Origin: Endomychus coccineus
Taxonomy: Eukaryota; Arthropoda; Insecta; Coleoptera; Endomychidae
NCBI GenBank assembly: GCA_958510875.1
Contig: OY294070.1
Location: forward strand, 45,035,299-45,099,298
Reading direction: 5' to 3'
Length of the DNA stretch: 64,000 bases
Shown: piece after piece, positions 1 through 11,880 of the stretch
Numbering within the stretch: position 1 is the stretch's first letter
Layout of the letters: each line of letters opens with the position of its first letter
The notes under the pieces: model-generated
What the model saw: the letters and a program-made list of their open reading frames with translations, nothing else
Told to the model about the DNA's origin: nothing
Database searches by the model: none
Made by a program: the position numbers and the translations under genes

Positions 1-1850
1 GGTCATCATAAATACGTGACTTTTCTCTCTCTCTCTCCCTCTCTCTCTCGGCTATTTGAATCACGTTCTAGGACTTCGATCGTTCCTCTGCCTTTCCTAA
101 AACAAAACTGGTTCTCCGAAAAGAGATGGTGTTTCTCTAGGTGGTATGATAGTCTTGTTTGCCAAGATCTTATTATACACCTTTCCTATTACCGGTATTA
201 GACACACCGATCGGAACCCAGGCCTACTTGGCTTGGGCAGCCAAGCTATACTAGCTGTTTTCCAGATCTTGTATGCCAGGTCCCAATGATCTTCCGGGCT
301 TCCTTCCGAAATCACTTGTCTCAAAAATCTTAGCTTCGTCTCTTCCACGGCTTTCTTATATTCTGCTCCTTGTCTTTTATAGACATCTTGCAGTACACAT
401 ATTGTGTCTGCGTCTTGCTCTCTTTGAGCGTTCTTCCTCGCTTTTCGAGTCTTCTTCGAAGGGATATGCTTGCCCTACATGCACTGATAGCCGCCTCCCG
501 CAAATTCCCTGCTCTTAGTTCGGCCATGTTCACCACACCTTGGTTGCCTATTACTGCCTTTGTGGTCACTAAGTAGTGAACTTTCGCTCACCACCCAGTT
601 TTCCACTTCAGCATCTCTGCTCGGCATAACGTCGATCCAGCTCCTTCCTTTCACCGTTTTGAAAGTGGGCTCTGACATCATTTCAACTTGTAGGTTTGCT
701 ACGCCTACCAAGTTCATGAGTTGTCCACCTTAGTCGTCCGGGTCCGTTCCTCCCCACGTCTCGTGTTTGGCATTGAAATATTCCGTCAGTACCACCGACG
801 CGCCATTATTACCCAAGAATGATTCAAGCCTACACATGACGTTGTCCAGCTTCTTTGTGGGGGCTACGTACTCATTCTAAACTGACAACTCTCGATCCTA
901 GCTGTTCCACCGATACTGTCAACATCTCTCCAGTTGACGTCTGCGCTAATCCTATAGAGTTATGCTTAACTCGTACTAGCGTCGCAATTTTGTCCTCGCT
1001 ACCGCACTTACCCTGGACAAGCAAGGCATCGTCGGTACGATTCCTGTATGAAGACCTCGTCTATTTCCTTCTCATCTACCCATTGTCTAATTTCATCTGA
1101 TGTTTTTCTGCCACGGCCCACGTCTGTAATAGGCATGTTGTGTTGGACAACGCCTATCCGTTACCTGTGTACTGTCTCTCTTTTTCCTGCTATTTTAGAG
1201 TTTGGGCAGCAGTTTTCGCCCGTGTATGTTATTGCTTTGTGTCCGTCTAGTCCTTAGTTAAGACACGATTCGCCTTTCTGCGGACAGTCTTTCTCCATAA
1301 GGTCATGCGCGTAGCACCTAAAACATCTGCCATCACCGGTAGTCTCCTCTTCATAGCTAGCTAGGAGTCCCATCTCTACTCCTGTCGTGCTAACAGTTCT
1401 TTATGTAGATTTGGGGCTACCGCAAATCTTACATTTTCTCTCTTTTCATTAAGACAGCTTCTGCTATTTGAAGCCTTTATGAATGCGTCTTTCGACATTC
1501 CTTGATTTATTCATGTGTTAATCTCGAATACATCTTCTATTTTTTTACACGGTTGTGCCTGCCCGTAGGCCCGTTATCGTTTAAGTTGGGTTGCTTTTAA
1601 TAGTTTCCGAAACTTTCACATTCTCCACTTGCCGGAGTTTAGATTTTACTACCCATCTCTGGTTGTTGTCTTTGCAAACAACCAGCATTCCTCCGGCTTT
1701 CCTGTCTGCTATTTTCGGTGGTTGTCCCCCGATTTCCTTTATACTAAGCGTTCTAGGTCTCTAGCTTGGCCCGCTAATATGCCTTTTATTAAGGATTCGC
1801 TCTCTAGGGGCGAAGCTAATTCTTCACTGCATCGGGGAGGTTAGTCGGTG
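1..1850 (-). pseudogene. R1-like LINE remnant: ORF1, endonuclease end and start of reverse transcriptase
   Basis: Read on the minus strand, the order is that of an R1-type non-LTR retrotransposon. Around 1690-1400 there is ORF1-like coding. A zinc-knuckle-like stretch follows at about 1345-1300 (CFRC then MEKDC), with the expected histidine shifted. An endonuclease C-terminus lies at about 717-475 (GRSWIDV and ESSLLSDHK, matching the family's SWIDV and LSDH blocks). The endonuclease-RT linker and the first RT block follow at 569-97 (SVCLIPVIGKVYNKIL, the family's RPICLLPVIGK block). The frame changes several times, and the element runs off the left edge before the catalytic RT motifs. This is seen by eye only; the clade (R1 or LOA) is an inference. 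It is clearly not functional. Confidence 0.55.
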
Positions 1851-1985
1851 TGGTAGAGCACGTAGAATGAGGTTTGAGTGAAAAATTTATAATATGAATA
1901 GGGTGAGAGAAGATCTGAAACAAAGGGTTAGCTTACCAAATAGATGACACACTGTCGGAGGCTGCTGATGTGAATGCTGCACTTC

Positions 1986-2740
1986 CTAACACAACATAGC
2001 TGAACTCACTAGGATAGAATGTGAAATAAAACACACAGTTGAAGTTGAATGCCAACCTGTGCCAGTCGCATTGTAACAAAAGGGGCATATATTAGAATCT
2101 CGGAGTCCGACATGATTCAGGAAGACAAGATCGGCCAGTCGGTTTTTAGCTAGTCTCCATGAAACTTCTACATCGATACCTAAATTTGCTTTTTCGAAGA
2201 ATGTTTTCCACTGTACAATATCGTCGGACCAGCTGCCTTCTAGGGTGTCAGATTCTGTTAGCCGAAATTTTGAAGATGTTAATTTTTGTTGCAGTATTTT
2301 CCTTGAATTTTTGTTAACTAAAATTGCTTGATCTTTATAGATGAATTTTAGATTGTAATCAGAATTTATTGTGGTGACTGTGTTCATTGCAGTTTGATGA
2401 TTTAATTGAAAGAACGCTTTGATCCTCTTATATTGAATCTTGAATTCTCTTATGTAGTTCACTAAAATTCCCTATTTTGTTAAACCCATGTTCTGACGAG
2501 ATAGCAATAAACAGTGAAGGAATAGTGTTTTCAATTAATCTTGATTTAGAATGGGGAATTTCCTGAATATCTCTGATGTTGTTGGGGAAGTTTGTAAGGA
2601 TCGGATTGGCTTCCTGTACAGTTTCAATCAGGTATTTCATAAATGAGGATGTATGAATAGGTATTGAATTTTTTTCCATAAAGAAGAGTTTCCAGCTCAA
2701 CTTTCTTTGGTTAGACGATTTGATTAAATATTCCATTATT
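1986..2740 (-). pseudogene. C-terminal fragment of a second LINE reverse transcriptase ORF
   Basis: Two minus-strand frames (2736-2428, then 2462-1986) overlap by 35 bases, so one reading frame is joined by a frameshift near 2445. The end contains VSWRLAKNRLADLVFLNHVGL followed by CPFC. This resembles the region after the polymerase in I- and R1-group LINEs, where a CCHC-type finger (CPFC...H...C) closes the protein. The later cysteine and histidine (GTGWHS, TVC) are displaced. No RT catalytic motif is present. The assignment rests on this tail alone and could be wrong as to clade. Confidence 0.4.
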
Positions 2741-3701
2741 TCTGCTCAGGATTAGCCTGGGGAATTTGAATAACATTGCGCCAAGTGTATTCTAAATGTT
2801 TTCAGCTTTGACTCTAGATGTACTAGACCCGTTCCTCCATGTGCAATAGATAGACATAAATGTTTTTGTGTTGTCCAATGTTTTGTTTTTGTGTTGTAAG
2901 ATGGCCGTTAAATTACCAGCCACACCTCAACCCGTCACTCTCTTGTCGGCCACGAGGTGGCCATTTGAGTTACAAGTCGCCATGACCACTTGATCCGTCT
3001 GTGACGTATAGGACCTCGAAATCCAGCATTGGTATGCATTGCTAGCTTCGCCCTAGTTCTGCATCGCATAAGCTTTCTGTTGTGGTCCCCACCCTGGCTA
3101 AGCCACCTGTTTGCTTCTTCGCTCCGAACTTCTGCTGACTTCATCGACCGCTTTCTGACGAGCCCCCTACCAAGGCAAAAGCTCCGGATCGCTCTTCTTC
3201 GCTCCCCAAACTTCGCTGATCGATAGTGCTCGCCGTTGACTTCGACTCGTCGCCCGGATCCGCAGGCCCTAGCCGTCTCGCCATCCCGCACAGTCCGACT
3301 GTTCATCACTCCACGATCTACGCTGCACGAATATAACTTAGCCATAATTTGCTCCGAACTATACATATACTTTTGGTATATGAACCAGTGCAACAAACTA
3401 CCCCAGTGACCAGTGAACTTTGAGTATTGTGTGCATTTTGAACACTAGATCTTTGTCTCGCCCTACGCGCTGTGTATACCTGGTATACCAGTCTAGGCAG
3501 ACCAGCATCGCCTCCATGTTCATCGCCCTCTGTAGTTATTCACTGTTAGTATAACCTGCAGTAATAAGCAAGGCCCAGTGCTCCTGTCTGTGAATATTAT
3601 GTTCCAGAGCTGGCTAATCGAACGCAACAACCACAGAGGGCCCCCTTGCTGGGCCCCACATCACCTCATCACCCCATTCTAAGATACCAGCGGTATCATA
3701 T
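2741..3701. other. No gene; may hold the 5' LTR of the gypsy-like element
   Basis: A 153-codon minus-strand frame lies here, but it is arginine-rich, has no recognisable motif and looks like a GC-rich chance frame. The stretch ends immediately before a primer-binding-site-like sequence at 3702. By position, an LTR of the gypsy-like element should end near 3698 (...GGTATCA). Its start could be near 2890, but no partner LTR exists on the far side to prove this. Confidence 0.3.
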
Positions 3702-3720
3702 TGGCGTGCCCAACCTGGGG
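3702..3720 (+). promoter_or_regulatory. Primer-binding-site-like sequence of the gypsy-like element
   Basis: TGGCGTGCCCAACCTGGGG resembles TGGCGCCCAACGTGGGGC, the complement of a lysine tRNA 3' end that many retroelements use as primer site. It sits just upstream of the gag-like frame. It carries an extra base and a substitution, consistent with decay. Confidence 0.45.
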
Positions 3721-3735
3721 CTCACCTAGTCCAGT

Positions 3736-4454
3736 GTGGACTCAACCCACATGCTTACCCGATCCCAAAGGAACAGGACTACCATGCAGGACGCAATCAA
3801 CAACCTTCTGGAGGAGGTTACACCTCCAGTGGCGCCCACAATACAACCCGACCTCGCCGAGATCCTGAGAGCGCTCTCCCAAGGAATCGCCGCCGTCGCC
3901 CCGCAACGACCGAAGTTGGACCGCGATGCCCTGCCATGATACGCCGGATTGCCTCATCAGGACCCCGCCGACTTCATCGGAGCCCTAGAACGGGAATTCG
4001 ACAACAACAACACCCCTGTAATCCAGCGCACCCGGATTGCCCCCTTGCAGCTCAAAGATGCCGCCGCTAAGGGGTATCGCCCCCTTGAATCGCTGGAATA
4101 TACCTAGATCGAGTTCACCCAGCGCCTCCTGACCAGGTGCGATAGCCCCCGTGAGCGAGTTCGACTGTTGAATACCCTGTTCAACACCGTCCAGACAGCC
4201 AGCGAGACCGTGGAGCAGTTCACCGGCCGCCATCGCCGCCTGTTCCAGAGGCTGCTGCCCAACCAGCCCGAGGAGGCCGTGGTAGAACTTCTGACCATGA
4301 AGGTCCTGCCGCCTGTTCAACCGGCCCTTGACGCGATGATTTTCGTCACCCTGGATGACTTCCTGGACGCCGCATGCTGAGTCGAGGAGGGAATTCAACG
4401 CCGCTCAGTTCCCTTAGAACGGAGGATCGCATTCCAGCCAGCCGCTCGATACAC
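3736..4454 (+). pseudogene. Gag of a Ty3/gypsy-like retrotransposon, first part
   Basis: The frame begins near 3736 (first true ATG at 3751). It encodes a gag-like protein with a proline-rich stretch and a capsid-like region containing a typical retrotransposon gag pattern (VEQFTGRHRRLFQRLLP, about 4210-4262). Two in-frame stops occur, one at about 3937 and one at about 4105. After a third stop near 4378 the sequence still reads as gag-like coding up to 4454. There it is cut by a foreign LTR block flanked by ACAC. The gag text resumes at 8797 and again at 10343, so this is the first of three pieces. The GC content (about 60%) is well above that of the flanking DNA. Confidence 0.65.
4451..4454 (+). 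repeat. 4-bp target-site duplication, left copy (ACAC)
   Basis: ACAC directly precedes the LTR start TGTAATG at 4455. The same four bases follow the last LTR at 8797-8800. One shared 4-bp duplication brackets the whole three-LTR block. Four bases is usual for Ty3/gypsy integrases. Confidence 0.7.
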
Positions 4455-5620
4455 TGTAATGAAGCATTCTTCATTACTTACAAATAAATTTGAATATCTC
4501 AGTAGAATCGAATTACATAGGCAAAGTTAAGAGATCAAACTTCGTGCACATCTATGTATAAAAACTGGTGAACAGAATTCGCCAGCCGGTCACCTGTTCA
4601 CGTTACGTCACACGCCGCGATCTGTATAAAAGCAAGCCCATTTCATAGCGAAAGTGGACTGACTTGCCAGACCAGCACCGAGATTGACCTGCCGTAATCT
4701 AAACAACCCGAAGCCGTTGCTATTGTGCAAATCCGAGAAATAGAGAGTGAGTATTAATTGCCGTTTAAAATCCATTCAAGTCATTGAATTAACATTCCAG
4801 GATATAAGTCCGATTTCAAATTCGAACTTTGTTTATAAATTCAATAGTCTACAAAACAATCCTGATAGCTTGGACGAATACGATTCAGCTTCTGCGAATT
4901 GTTTTTCTAGAGACTAAGTTAGGATTTTGTCCGAGACCGATTTGTAGAATTGTTAATAAAGTCACAGCCGAAACCGCTGGAAAAATCAATCCTTATCGCT
5001 TGGACAAATACGATCCAGCGTCTGCGAATTGATTTCAGGGGCTACGTTGTGATTCTCTCCGAGACCGACGTGTGAAATTATTAAGTCAGTCATAGCCGAT
5101 AGCTGACAAATCAACCTAGTCCATTATACCCCGTTCCGTAAGAAATTACGTCTGAAATACAGGTCAGAGCGAATACACGACCCACGCTCCGTCGAAGTTA
5201 ACAGTGTACTAAATATTTAGATTGTCGCGATTCATTTCATTTCTAGACCTAGGGACAAAAACTTGTCTACCATCTCACGCAGATGGTGGAGACTCCCGAC
5301 GATAGGAAAACATCTAATTAGCGCGATATTTTATACACGGAAAACGAACACATTAAAACGGCCTGTTCCTAGCAACATTTTTAAATAGATTGTACATAGC
5401 TGGTGTAAATGTAAATAGAGATAATTAATAAACTTAGTTAAGCAAGAAATATCTGTTTTATTTGGCAATCCACACGAAAGAGAAACAGCAATTTTAAAAC
5501 CTATATAAAAAGGGAACCTGGACCCTCAAGAAACCCGAGCAGGTCACTTACTGTCATAAGAGGACAGTAAGTGACAACCTCCCCACTTGTAATTAACCAT
5601 TCAAGCGGAAGGAGGTTACA
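4455..5620 (+). mobile_element. LTR 1 of a tandem LTR block
   Basis: Begins TGTAATGAAGC and ends GGAGGTTACA (TG...CA), 1166 bp. It contains a TATA-like box (TGTATAAAAGC near 4622) and repeated blocks around GCTTGGACGAATACGAT. It lacks a 257-bp internal duplication present in the next two LTRs. Otherwise it is nearly identical to them, so either one LTR lost or the others gained the segment. It is followed at once by a primer-site-like sequence. Confidence 0.75.
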
Positions 5621-5785
5621 AAATGGCGCCCGAGATTTGAAGTAACGGAAACTAGATAGAAATTGCTCTCTTTGATTGCCAAATAAAATGTCATTAGTAG
5701 AGGAAGATATTACAGGGGTCGGTAGCAAAGTATCGTACGTTCGAAAATTTTCGGGAGAAAATTTTCTAAGAAAGAAAGGGGGGTG
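5621..5785 (+). mobile_element. 165-bp internal region between LTR 1 and LTR 2 (primer site plus polypurine tract)
   Basis: Three bases after LTR 1 comes TGGCGCCCGAGATTTGAA (5624-5641), which has the form of a tRNA primer-binding site. At the other end the purine run AAGAAAGAAAGGGGGG lies directly before LTR 2 and fits a polypurine tract. Between them are only about 120 bp with no coding capacity. This is the minimal cis-acting layout of a non-autonomous LTR element of the TRIM type, although its LTRs are unusually long. Confidence 0.7.
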
Positions 5786-7208
5786 TGTAATGAAGCATTC
5801 TTCATTACTTACAAATAAATTTGAATATCTCAGTAGAATCGAATTACATAGGCAAAGTTAAGAGATCAAACTTCGTGCACATCTATGTATAAAAACTGGT
5901 GAACAGAATTCGCCAGCCGGTCACCTGTTCACGTTACGTCACACGCCGCGATCTGTATAAAAGCAAGCCCATTTCATAGCGAAAGTGGACTGACTTGCCA
6001 GACCAGCACCGAGATTGACCTGCCGTAATCTAAACAACCCGAAGCCGTTGCTATTGTGCAAATCCGAGAAATAGAGAGTGAGTATTAATTGCCGTTTAAA
6101 ATCCATTCAAGTCATTGAATTAACATTCCAGGATATAAGTCCGATTTCAAATTCGAACTTTGTTTATAAATTCAATAGTCTACAAAACAATCCTGATAGC
6201 TTGGACGAATACGATTCAGCTTCTGCGAATTGTTTTTCTAGAGACTAAGTTAGGATTTTGTCCGAGACCGATTTGTAGAATTGTGAATAAACACACAGCC
6301 GAAACCGATGGGAAAATCAATCCTTATAGCTTGGACGAATACGATCCAGCTTCTGCGAATTGTTTTTCTAGAGAATTAACATTCCAGTATATAAGTCCGA
6401 TTTCAAATTCGAACTTTGTTTATAAATTCAATAGTCTACAAAACAATCCTGATAGCTTGGACGAATACGATCCAGCTTCTGCGAATTGTTTTTCTAGAGA
6501 CTAAGTTAGGATATTGTCCGAGACCGATTTGTAGAATTGTTAATAAAGTCACAGCCGAAACCGCTGGAAAAATCAATCCTTATCGCTTGGACGAATACGA
6601 TCCAGCGTCTGCGAATTGATTTCAGGGGCTACGTTGTGATTCTCTCCGAGACCGACGTGTGAAATTATTAAGTCAGTCATAGCCGATAGCTGACAAATCA
6701 ACCTAGTCCATTATACCCCGTTCCGTAAGAAATTACGTCTGAAATACCGGTCAGAGCGAATACACGACCCACGCTCCGTCGAAGTTAACAGTGTACTAAA
6801 TATTTAGATTGTCGCGATTCATTTCATTTCTAGACCTAGGGACAAAAACTTGTCTACCATCTCACGCAGATGGTGGAGACTCCCGACGATAGGAAAACAT
6901 CTAATTAGCGCGATATTTTATACACGGAAAACGAACACATTAAAACGGCCTGTTCCTAGCAATATTTTGTAAATAGATTGTACATAGCTGGTGTAAATGT
7001 AAATAGAGATAATTAATAAACTTAGTTAAGCAAGAAATATCTGTTTTATTTGGCAATCCACACGAAAGAGAAACAGCAATTTTAAAACCTATATAAAAAG
7101 GGAACCTGGACCCTCAAGAAACCCGAGCAGGTCAGTTACTGTCATAAGAGGACAGTAAGTGACAACCTCCCCACTTGTAATTAACCATTCAAGCGGAAGG
7201 AGGTTACA
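5786..7208 (+). mobile_element. LTR 2 of the tandem LTR block
   Basis: TGTAATG...GGTTACA, 1423 bp. It carries an internal direct duplication of about 257 bp (starting near 6119 and again near 6376 at AATTAACATTCCAG) that LTR 1 lacks. This LTR is shared: it is the right LTR for the upstream internal region and the left LTR for the downstream one. The few substitutions against LTR 3 point to a young block. Short reading frames in it repeat with the LTR and are not genes. Confidence 0.75.
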
Positions 7209-7373
7209 AAATGGCGCCCGAGATTTGAAGTAACGGAAACTAGATAGAAATTGCTCTCTTTGATTGCCAAATAATATGTCATTAGTAGAGGAAGATATCA
7301 CAGGGGTCGGTAGCAAAGTATCGTACGTTCGAAAATTTTCGGGAGAAAATTTTCTAAGAAAGAAAGGGGGGTG
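7209..7373 (+). mobile_element. Second 165-bp internal region with primer site and polypurine tract
   Basis: Near-identical to the first internal region: primer site at about 7212 and purine run ending just before 7374. It differs at a handful of bases, for example AATAATATG in place of AATAAAATG. It has the same lack of coding capacity. Confidence 0.7.
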
Positions 7374-8796
7374 TGTAATGAAGCATTCTTCATTACTTAC
7401 AAATAAATTTGAATATCTCAGTAGAATCGAATTACATAGGCAAAGTTAAGAGATCAAACTTCGTGCACATCTATGTATAAAAACTGGTGAACAGAATTCG
7501 CCAGCCGGTCACCTGTTCACGTTACGTCATACGCCGCGATCTGTATAAAAGCAAGCCCATTTCATAGCGAAAGTGGACTGACTTGCCAGACCAGCACCGA
7601 GATTGACCTGCCGTAATCTAAACAACCCGAAGCCGTTGCTATTGTGCAAATCCGAGAAATAGAGAGTGAGTATTAATTGCCGTTTAAAATCCATTCAAGT
7701 CATTGAATTAACATTCCAGGATATAAGTCCGATTTCAAATTCGAACTTTGTTTATAAATTCAATAGTCTACAAAACAATCCTGATAGCTTGGACGAATAC
7801 GATCCAGCTTCTGCGAATTGTTTTTCTAGAGACTAAGTTAGGATTTTGTCCGAGACCGATTTGTAGAATTGTGAATAAACACACAGCCGAAACCGATGGG
7901 AAAATCAATCCTTATAGCTTGGACGAATACGATCCAGCTTCTGCGAATTGTTTTTCTAGAGAATTAACATTCCAGTATATAAGTCCGATTTCAAATTCGA
8001 ACTTTGTTTATAAATTCAATAGTCTACAAAACAATCCTGATAGCTTGGACGAATACGATCCAGCTTCTGCGAATTGTTTTTCTAGAGACTAAGTTAGGAT
8101 ATTGTCCGAGACCGATTTGTAGAATTGTTAATAAAGTCACAGCCGAAACCGCTGGAAAAATCAATCCTTATCGCTTGGACGAATACGATCCAGCGTCTGC
8201 GAATTGATTTCAGGGGCTACGTTGTGATTCTCTCCGAGACCGACGTGTGAAATTATTGAGTCAGTCATAGCCGATAGCTGACAAATCAACCTAGTCCGTT
8301 ATACCCCGTTCCGTAAGAAATTACGTCTGAAATACCGGTCAGAGCGAATACACGACCCACGCTCCGTCGAAGTTAACAGTGTACTAAATATTTAGATTGT
8401 CGCGATTCATTTCATTTCTAGACCTAGGGACAAAAACTTGTCTACCATCTCACGCAGATGGTGGAGACTCCCGACGATAGGAAAACATCTAATTAGCGCG
8501 TTATTTTATACACGGAAAACGAACACATTAAAACGGCCTGTTCCTAGCAACATTTTGTAAATAGATTGTACATAGCTGGTGTAAATGTAAATAGAGATAA
8601 TTAATAAACTTAGTTAAGCAGGAAATATCTGTTTTATTCGGCAATCCACACGAAAGAGAAACAGCAATTTTAAAACCTATATAAAAAGGGAACCTGGACC
8701 CTCAAGAAACCCGAGCAGGTCAGTTACTGTCATAAGAGGACAGTAAGTGACAACCTCCCCACTTGTAATTAACCATTCAAGCGGAAGGAGGTTACA
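7374..8796 (+). mobile_element. LTR 3 of the tandem LTR block
   Basis: 1423 bp, TGTAATG...GGTTACA, with the same 257-bp internal duplication as LTR 2. It is followed by ACAC (8797-8800), the right copy of the target-site duplication. After that the interrupted gag text of the older element resumes. Confidence 0.75.
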
Positions 8797-8900
8797 ACAC
8801 CCCGCCGAAACCCGTCGCCCGGTTCTATCCATCAGCTACACCACGGACCTACCAGATCACCGCGCCAAGAACCGCCGCACCAACTGTCACGACGACACCC
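8797..8900 (+). pseudogene. Gag of the gypsy-like element, second part
   Basis: A 104-bp island between two foreign LTR insertions. Allowing for the ACAC duplication, it continues the frame broken at 4454 with proline- and threonine-rich sequence typical of a gag region before the zinc knuckle. It ends with ACCC (8897-8900), the left copy of the duplication made by the next insertion. Confidence 0.6.
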
Positions 8901-10342
8901 TGTAACCTCTTTCCGCTTGAATGGTTAATTACAAGTAGGGGAGGTTGTCACTTACTGTCCTCTTATGACAGTAACTGACCTGCTCGGGTTTATTGAGGGT
9001 CCAGGTTCCCTTTTTATATAGGTTTTAAAATTGCTATTTCTCTTTCGTGTGGATTGCCAAATAAAACAGATATTTCTTGTTCAACTAAGTTTATTGATTA
9101 TCCCTATTTACATTCGGTATATTTACACTAGCTATGTACAATCTATTTACAAAATGTTGCTCAGAACAGGCCGTTTCATGCGTTCGTTTTCCGTGTATAA
9201 AATAACACGCTAATAAGATGGTTTCCTATCGTCGGTTAGCGCCGGGAGTTTCCACCATCTGCGTGAGTTGACAGACAAGTTTTTGTCCCTAGGTCTAGAA
9301 ATGAATCGCGACAATCCAAATATTCAGTACACCTTTAACTTCGACGGAACGTGGATCGTATGTTCACGCTGACCTGTATTTCAGACGTAATTTTTTAATG
9401 AGCGGGTCATTACGGACCAGGTTGATTTGTCAATGATCTTCAGCTATGACTGACTTAATAATTTCACACGTCGGTCTCGGAAAGTTAGCCCCTGAAATCA
9501 ATTCGCAGGAGCTGAATCGTATTCGTCCAAGCTACCAGGATTGATTTTTCAGGCGGTTTCGGCTGTGAATTTATTCACAATTCTACAAATCGATCTCGGG
9601 CAATATCCTAACTTAGCCACTAGAAAAACAATTCCCAGGAGCTGAATCGTATTCGTCCAAGATACCAGGATTGATTTTTCAGGCGGTTTCGGCTGTGAAT
9701 CTATTCACAATTCTACAAATCGATCCCGGGCAATATTCTAACTTAGTCTCTAGAAAAACAATTCGCAGAAGCTGAAGCGTATTCGTCCAAGCTACCAGGA
9801 TTGATTTTTCAGGCGGTTTCGGCTGTGAATTTATTCACAATTCTACAAATCGGTCTCGGGCAATATCGTTACTTAGCCTCTAGAAAACAATTCGCAGGAG
9901 CTGAATCGTAATCGTCCAAGCTACCAGGATTGTTTTGTAGACTATTCCATTTATTAACAAAGTTCGAATTTGGAATCGGAAGTATATACTGGAATGTTAA
10001 TTCAATAACTTGAATGGATTTTATACGGCAATTAATACTCACTTTCTATCTCTCGGATTTGCACAACGGCAACGGCTTCGGGTTGTTTCGGGGAATAAAT
10101 TACGGCAGGTCAATCTCGATGCTGATCTGGCAAGTGAGTCCCCTTCAGCTATGAAATGGGCTGGCTTTTATACAGATCGCGGCGTGTGACGTAACGTGAA
10201 CAGGTGACCGGCTTGCGAATTCTGTTCACCAGTTTTTATACATAGATGTGCACGAAGTTTGATCTCTTAACTTTGCCTATCTAATTCGACTCTACTGAAA
10301 TATTCAGATTGATTTGTAAGTAATTGAGGATGCTTCATTGCA
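8901..10342 (-). mobile_element. Inverted solo LTR of the same family
   Basis: The reverse complement of the LTR described above: reads TGTAACCTC on the plus strand and ends GCTTCATTGCA, about 1442 bp. It is flanked by ACCC on both sides (8897-8900 and 10343-10346), so this was an independent insertion that later lost its internal part by LTR recombination. It is noticeably more diverged than LTRs 1-3 and has a different number of the internal GCTTGGACGAATACG-type repeats. With LTR 3 it forms a long inverted repeat around a 104-bp centre. Confidence 0.75.
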
Positions 10343-11880
10343 ACCCTCCGGATCCACCGCAGCCGCCAACAGCCGTATCTCAGCCAGGTTGCCACCGACG
10401 CCCTGCCACAACTGCCAGGTAATCACTGGAATGTTGACTGCCCAACGGGAAACGGACGCAGGGCCGGAAATACCGTCGTCCGGCCCGCAAAATAAATGCG
10501 TCGCCGGAAATCATTCGCCGCAACATCAGGATGTCGGATTCCGAGGACAATCGCTTAATCTACATCCCCGTGTACCTCGCCGACTAGCTCATCCACGTTC
10601 TAGTGGACACTGGTGCCTCGCACAACTTCGTCGCCGCACGGCTCGTACTCTACATGGAATGCCAGCAGAAAATGGACAACCAACTCACCATCAAGGATAA
10701 CACCGTCGCTCACGGCGGTCGAGCACGCCTGCGTCTCCGAGTTGGAAATTGTGAGTATGTTTGTGATTTTATTGTGCTCCCCGACTTGTCTGACGAACTC
10801 ATATTAGGCTACCCCTGATTTAATGTCGAACAAGTCACTCTAGACCTTAGCCGCAAGTGCCTACACCACGGAAGTGATAAACGCACTACTATGTATTGGA
10901 CTGCACCCCGCCGCCATACATCGAGTGTGCCAGACAACGGTTTTCCCGCTGAGTTCCAGACCTTAGTGCAGAACTTTCAACCCCTTTTCTCGGAAGAGTG
11001 CCCCGTTTAGAATTCCGCCGTACCAATGTAGCGACACAAACAAGCAGTTAATCTACGAACAAGTGGAAGAGCTACTCGCGAAAGGTGTCATCGAACATAG
11101 TGACAGCGATCACCCGACGTCCTTGTCAAGAAGAAGGATGGGAAAACGCGCTTCGCCCTGAACTACCGCCGGCTAAACGCGCAGATTCGCGACAACGCGT
11201 TACCGCTTCCACGGATCCACGAGACTCCCCGAATTCGAATCATCGACGATCTTCTCTACCTTGAACCTACGATCTGAATATTGGCAGATCCCTATGGACC
11301 CCGAGTCGAAGCACCTCACAGCATTTGAAACTCCGGAACTTCGCTCGCACAGAGCTCTCATATGTAGGGCACACCATCACCCCCCTTGGTCACATACCCC
11401 AGCAGATCCACCTCGACCAACTACAAGAAACCAAGCCGCCAACCACCCGCAAACAACTAAGCAGCTTCCTCGGAGCTTGCGGATGGCTCCGCGAATACGT
11501 GCTCCGCTTCGCGCATATCTCCGCTCCGCTCACGGACCTCCTATCAACGAAGAAGCGCTACACGTGGACCGCGACAGAACAAGACGCTTTTGACAGGATC
11601 TGGGACGCCTTCGAGCAGCCACTTACCCTCAGTCGCCCGGATCCTGAAAAACCGTTCATACTCCAGACAGACGCCAGCAGCATTGGCATCGCCGCAGTGC
11701 TTTTCCAGGAGGACGGACCACATCGCACGTCATTTCCTATTGAAGTTCTCGACTCAACGTCACCGAGCAGAAGTACCACGTCAACGAGCAGGAGTGCCTC
11801 GCGATCGTTTGGGCTATCAAGCTAACCGCGCGAAATCAAACAAGAACATTCAGTCGTGCGCACACTGGTGATAGTCGCAA
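10343..11880 (+). pseudogene. Gypsy-like gag zinc knuckle, protease, reverse transcriptase and RNase H remnant
   Basis: The third piece of the split element. A zinc knuckle is visible near 10395-10445 (CHNC then HWNVDC, across a frameshift). An aspartic protease follows with DTGASHNFVA (about 10605) and ends with LILGYP. An RT N-terminus with [15 protein letters not shown] (about 11060) and [18 protein letters not shown] (about 11162-11215) comes next. At about 11320 the text jumps from AFETPE to the region after the active site (ELSYVGHTI), so the catalytic YxDD segment is deleted. The connection domain and RNase H (ILQTDASSIGIAAVLFQED, about 11670) follow, and the element stops near 11870. 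No integrase remains. Multiple frameshifts make it dead. Confidence 0.75.

Noticed and set aside
2935..3396. 153-codon arginine-rich minus-strand frame
   Set aside because: GC-rich chance frame just upstream of a primer-binding-like site; no motif, and it lies where an LTR is expected.
6160..6504. 114-codon frame repeated in the LTRs (also 7748-8092)
   Set aside because: It lies wholly within the LTR and follows the internal 257-bp duplication; no motif and no gene context.
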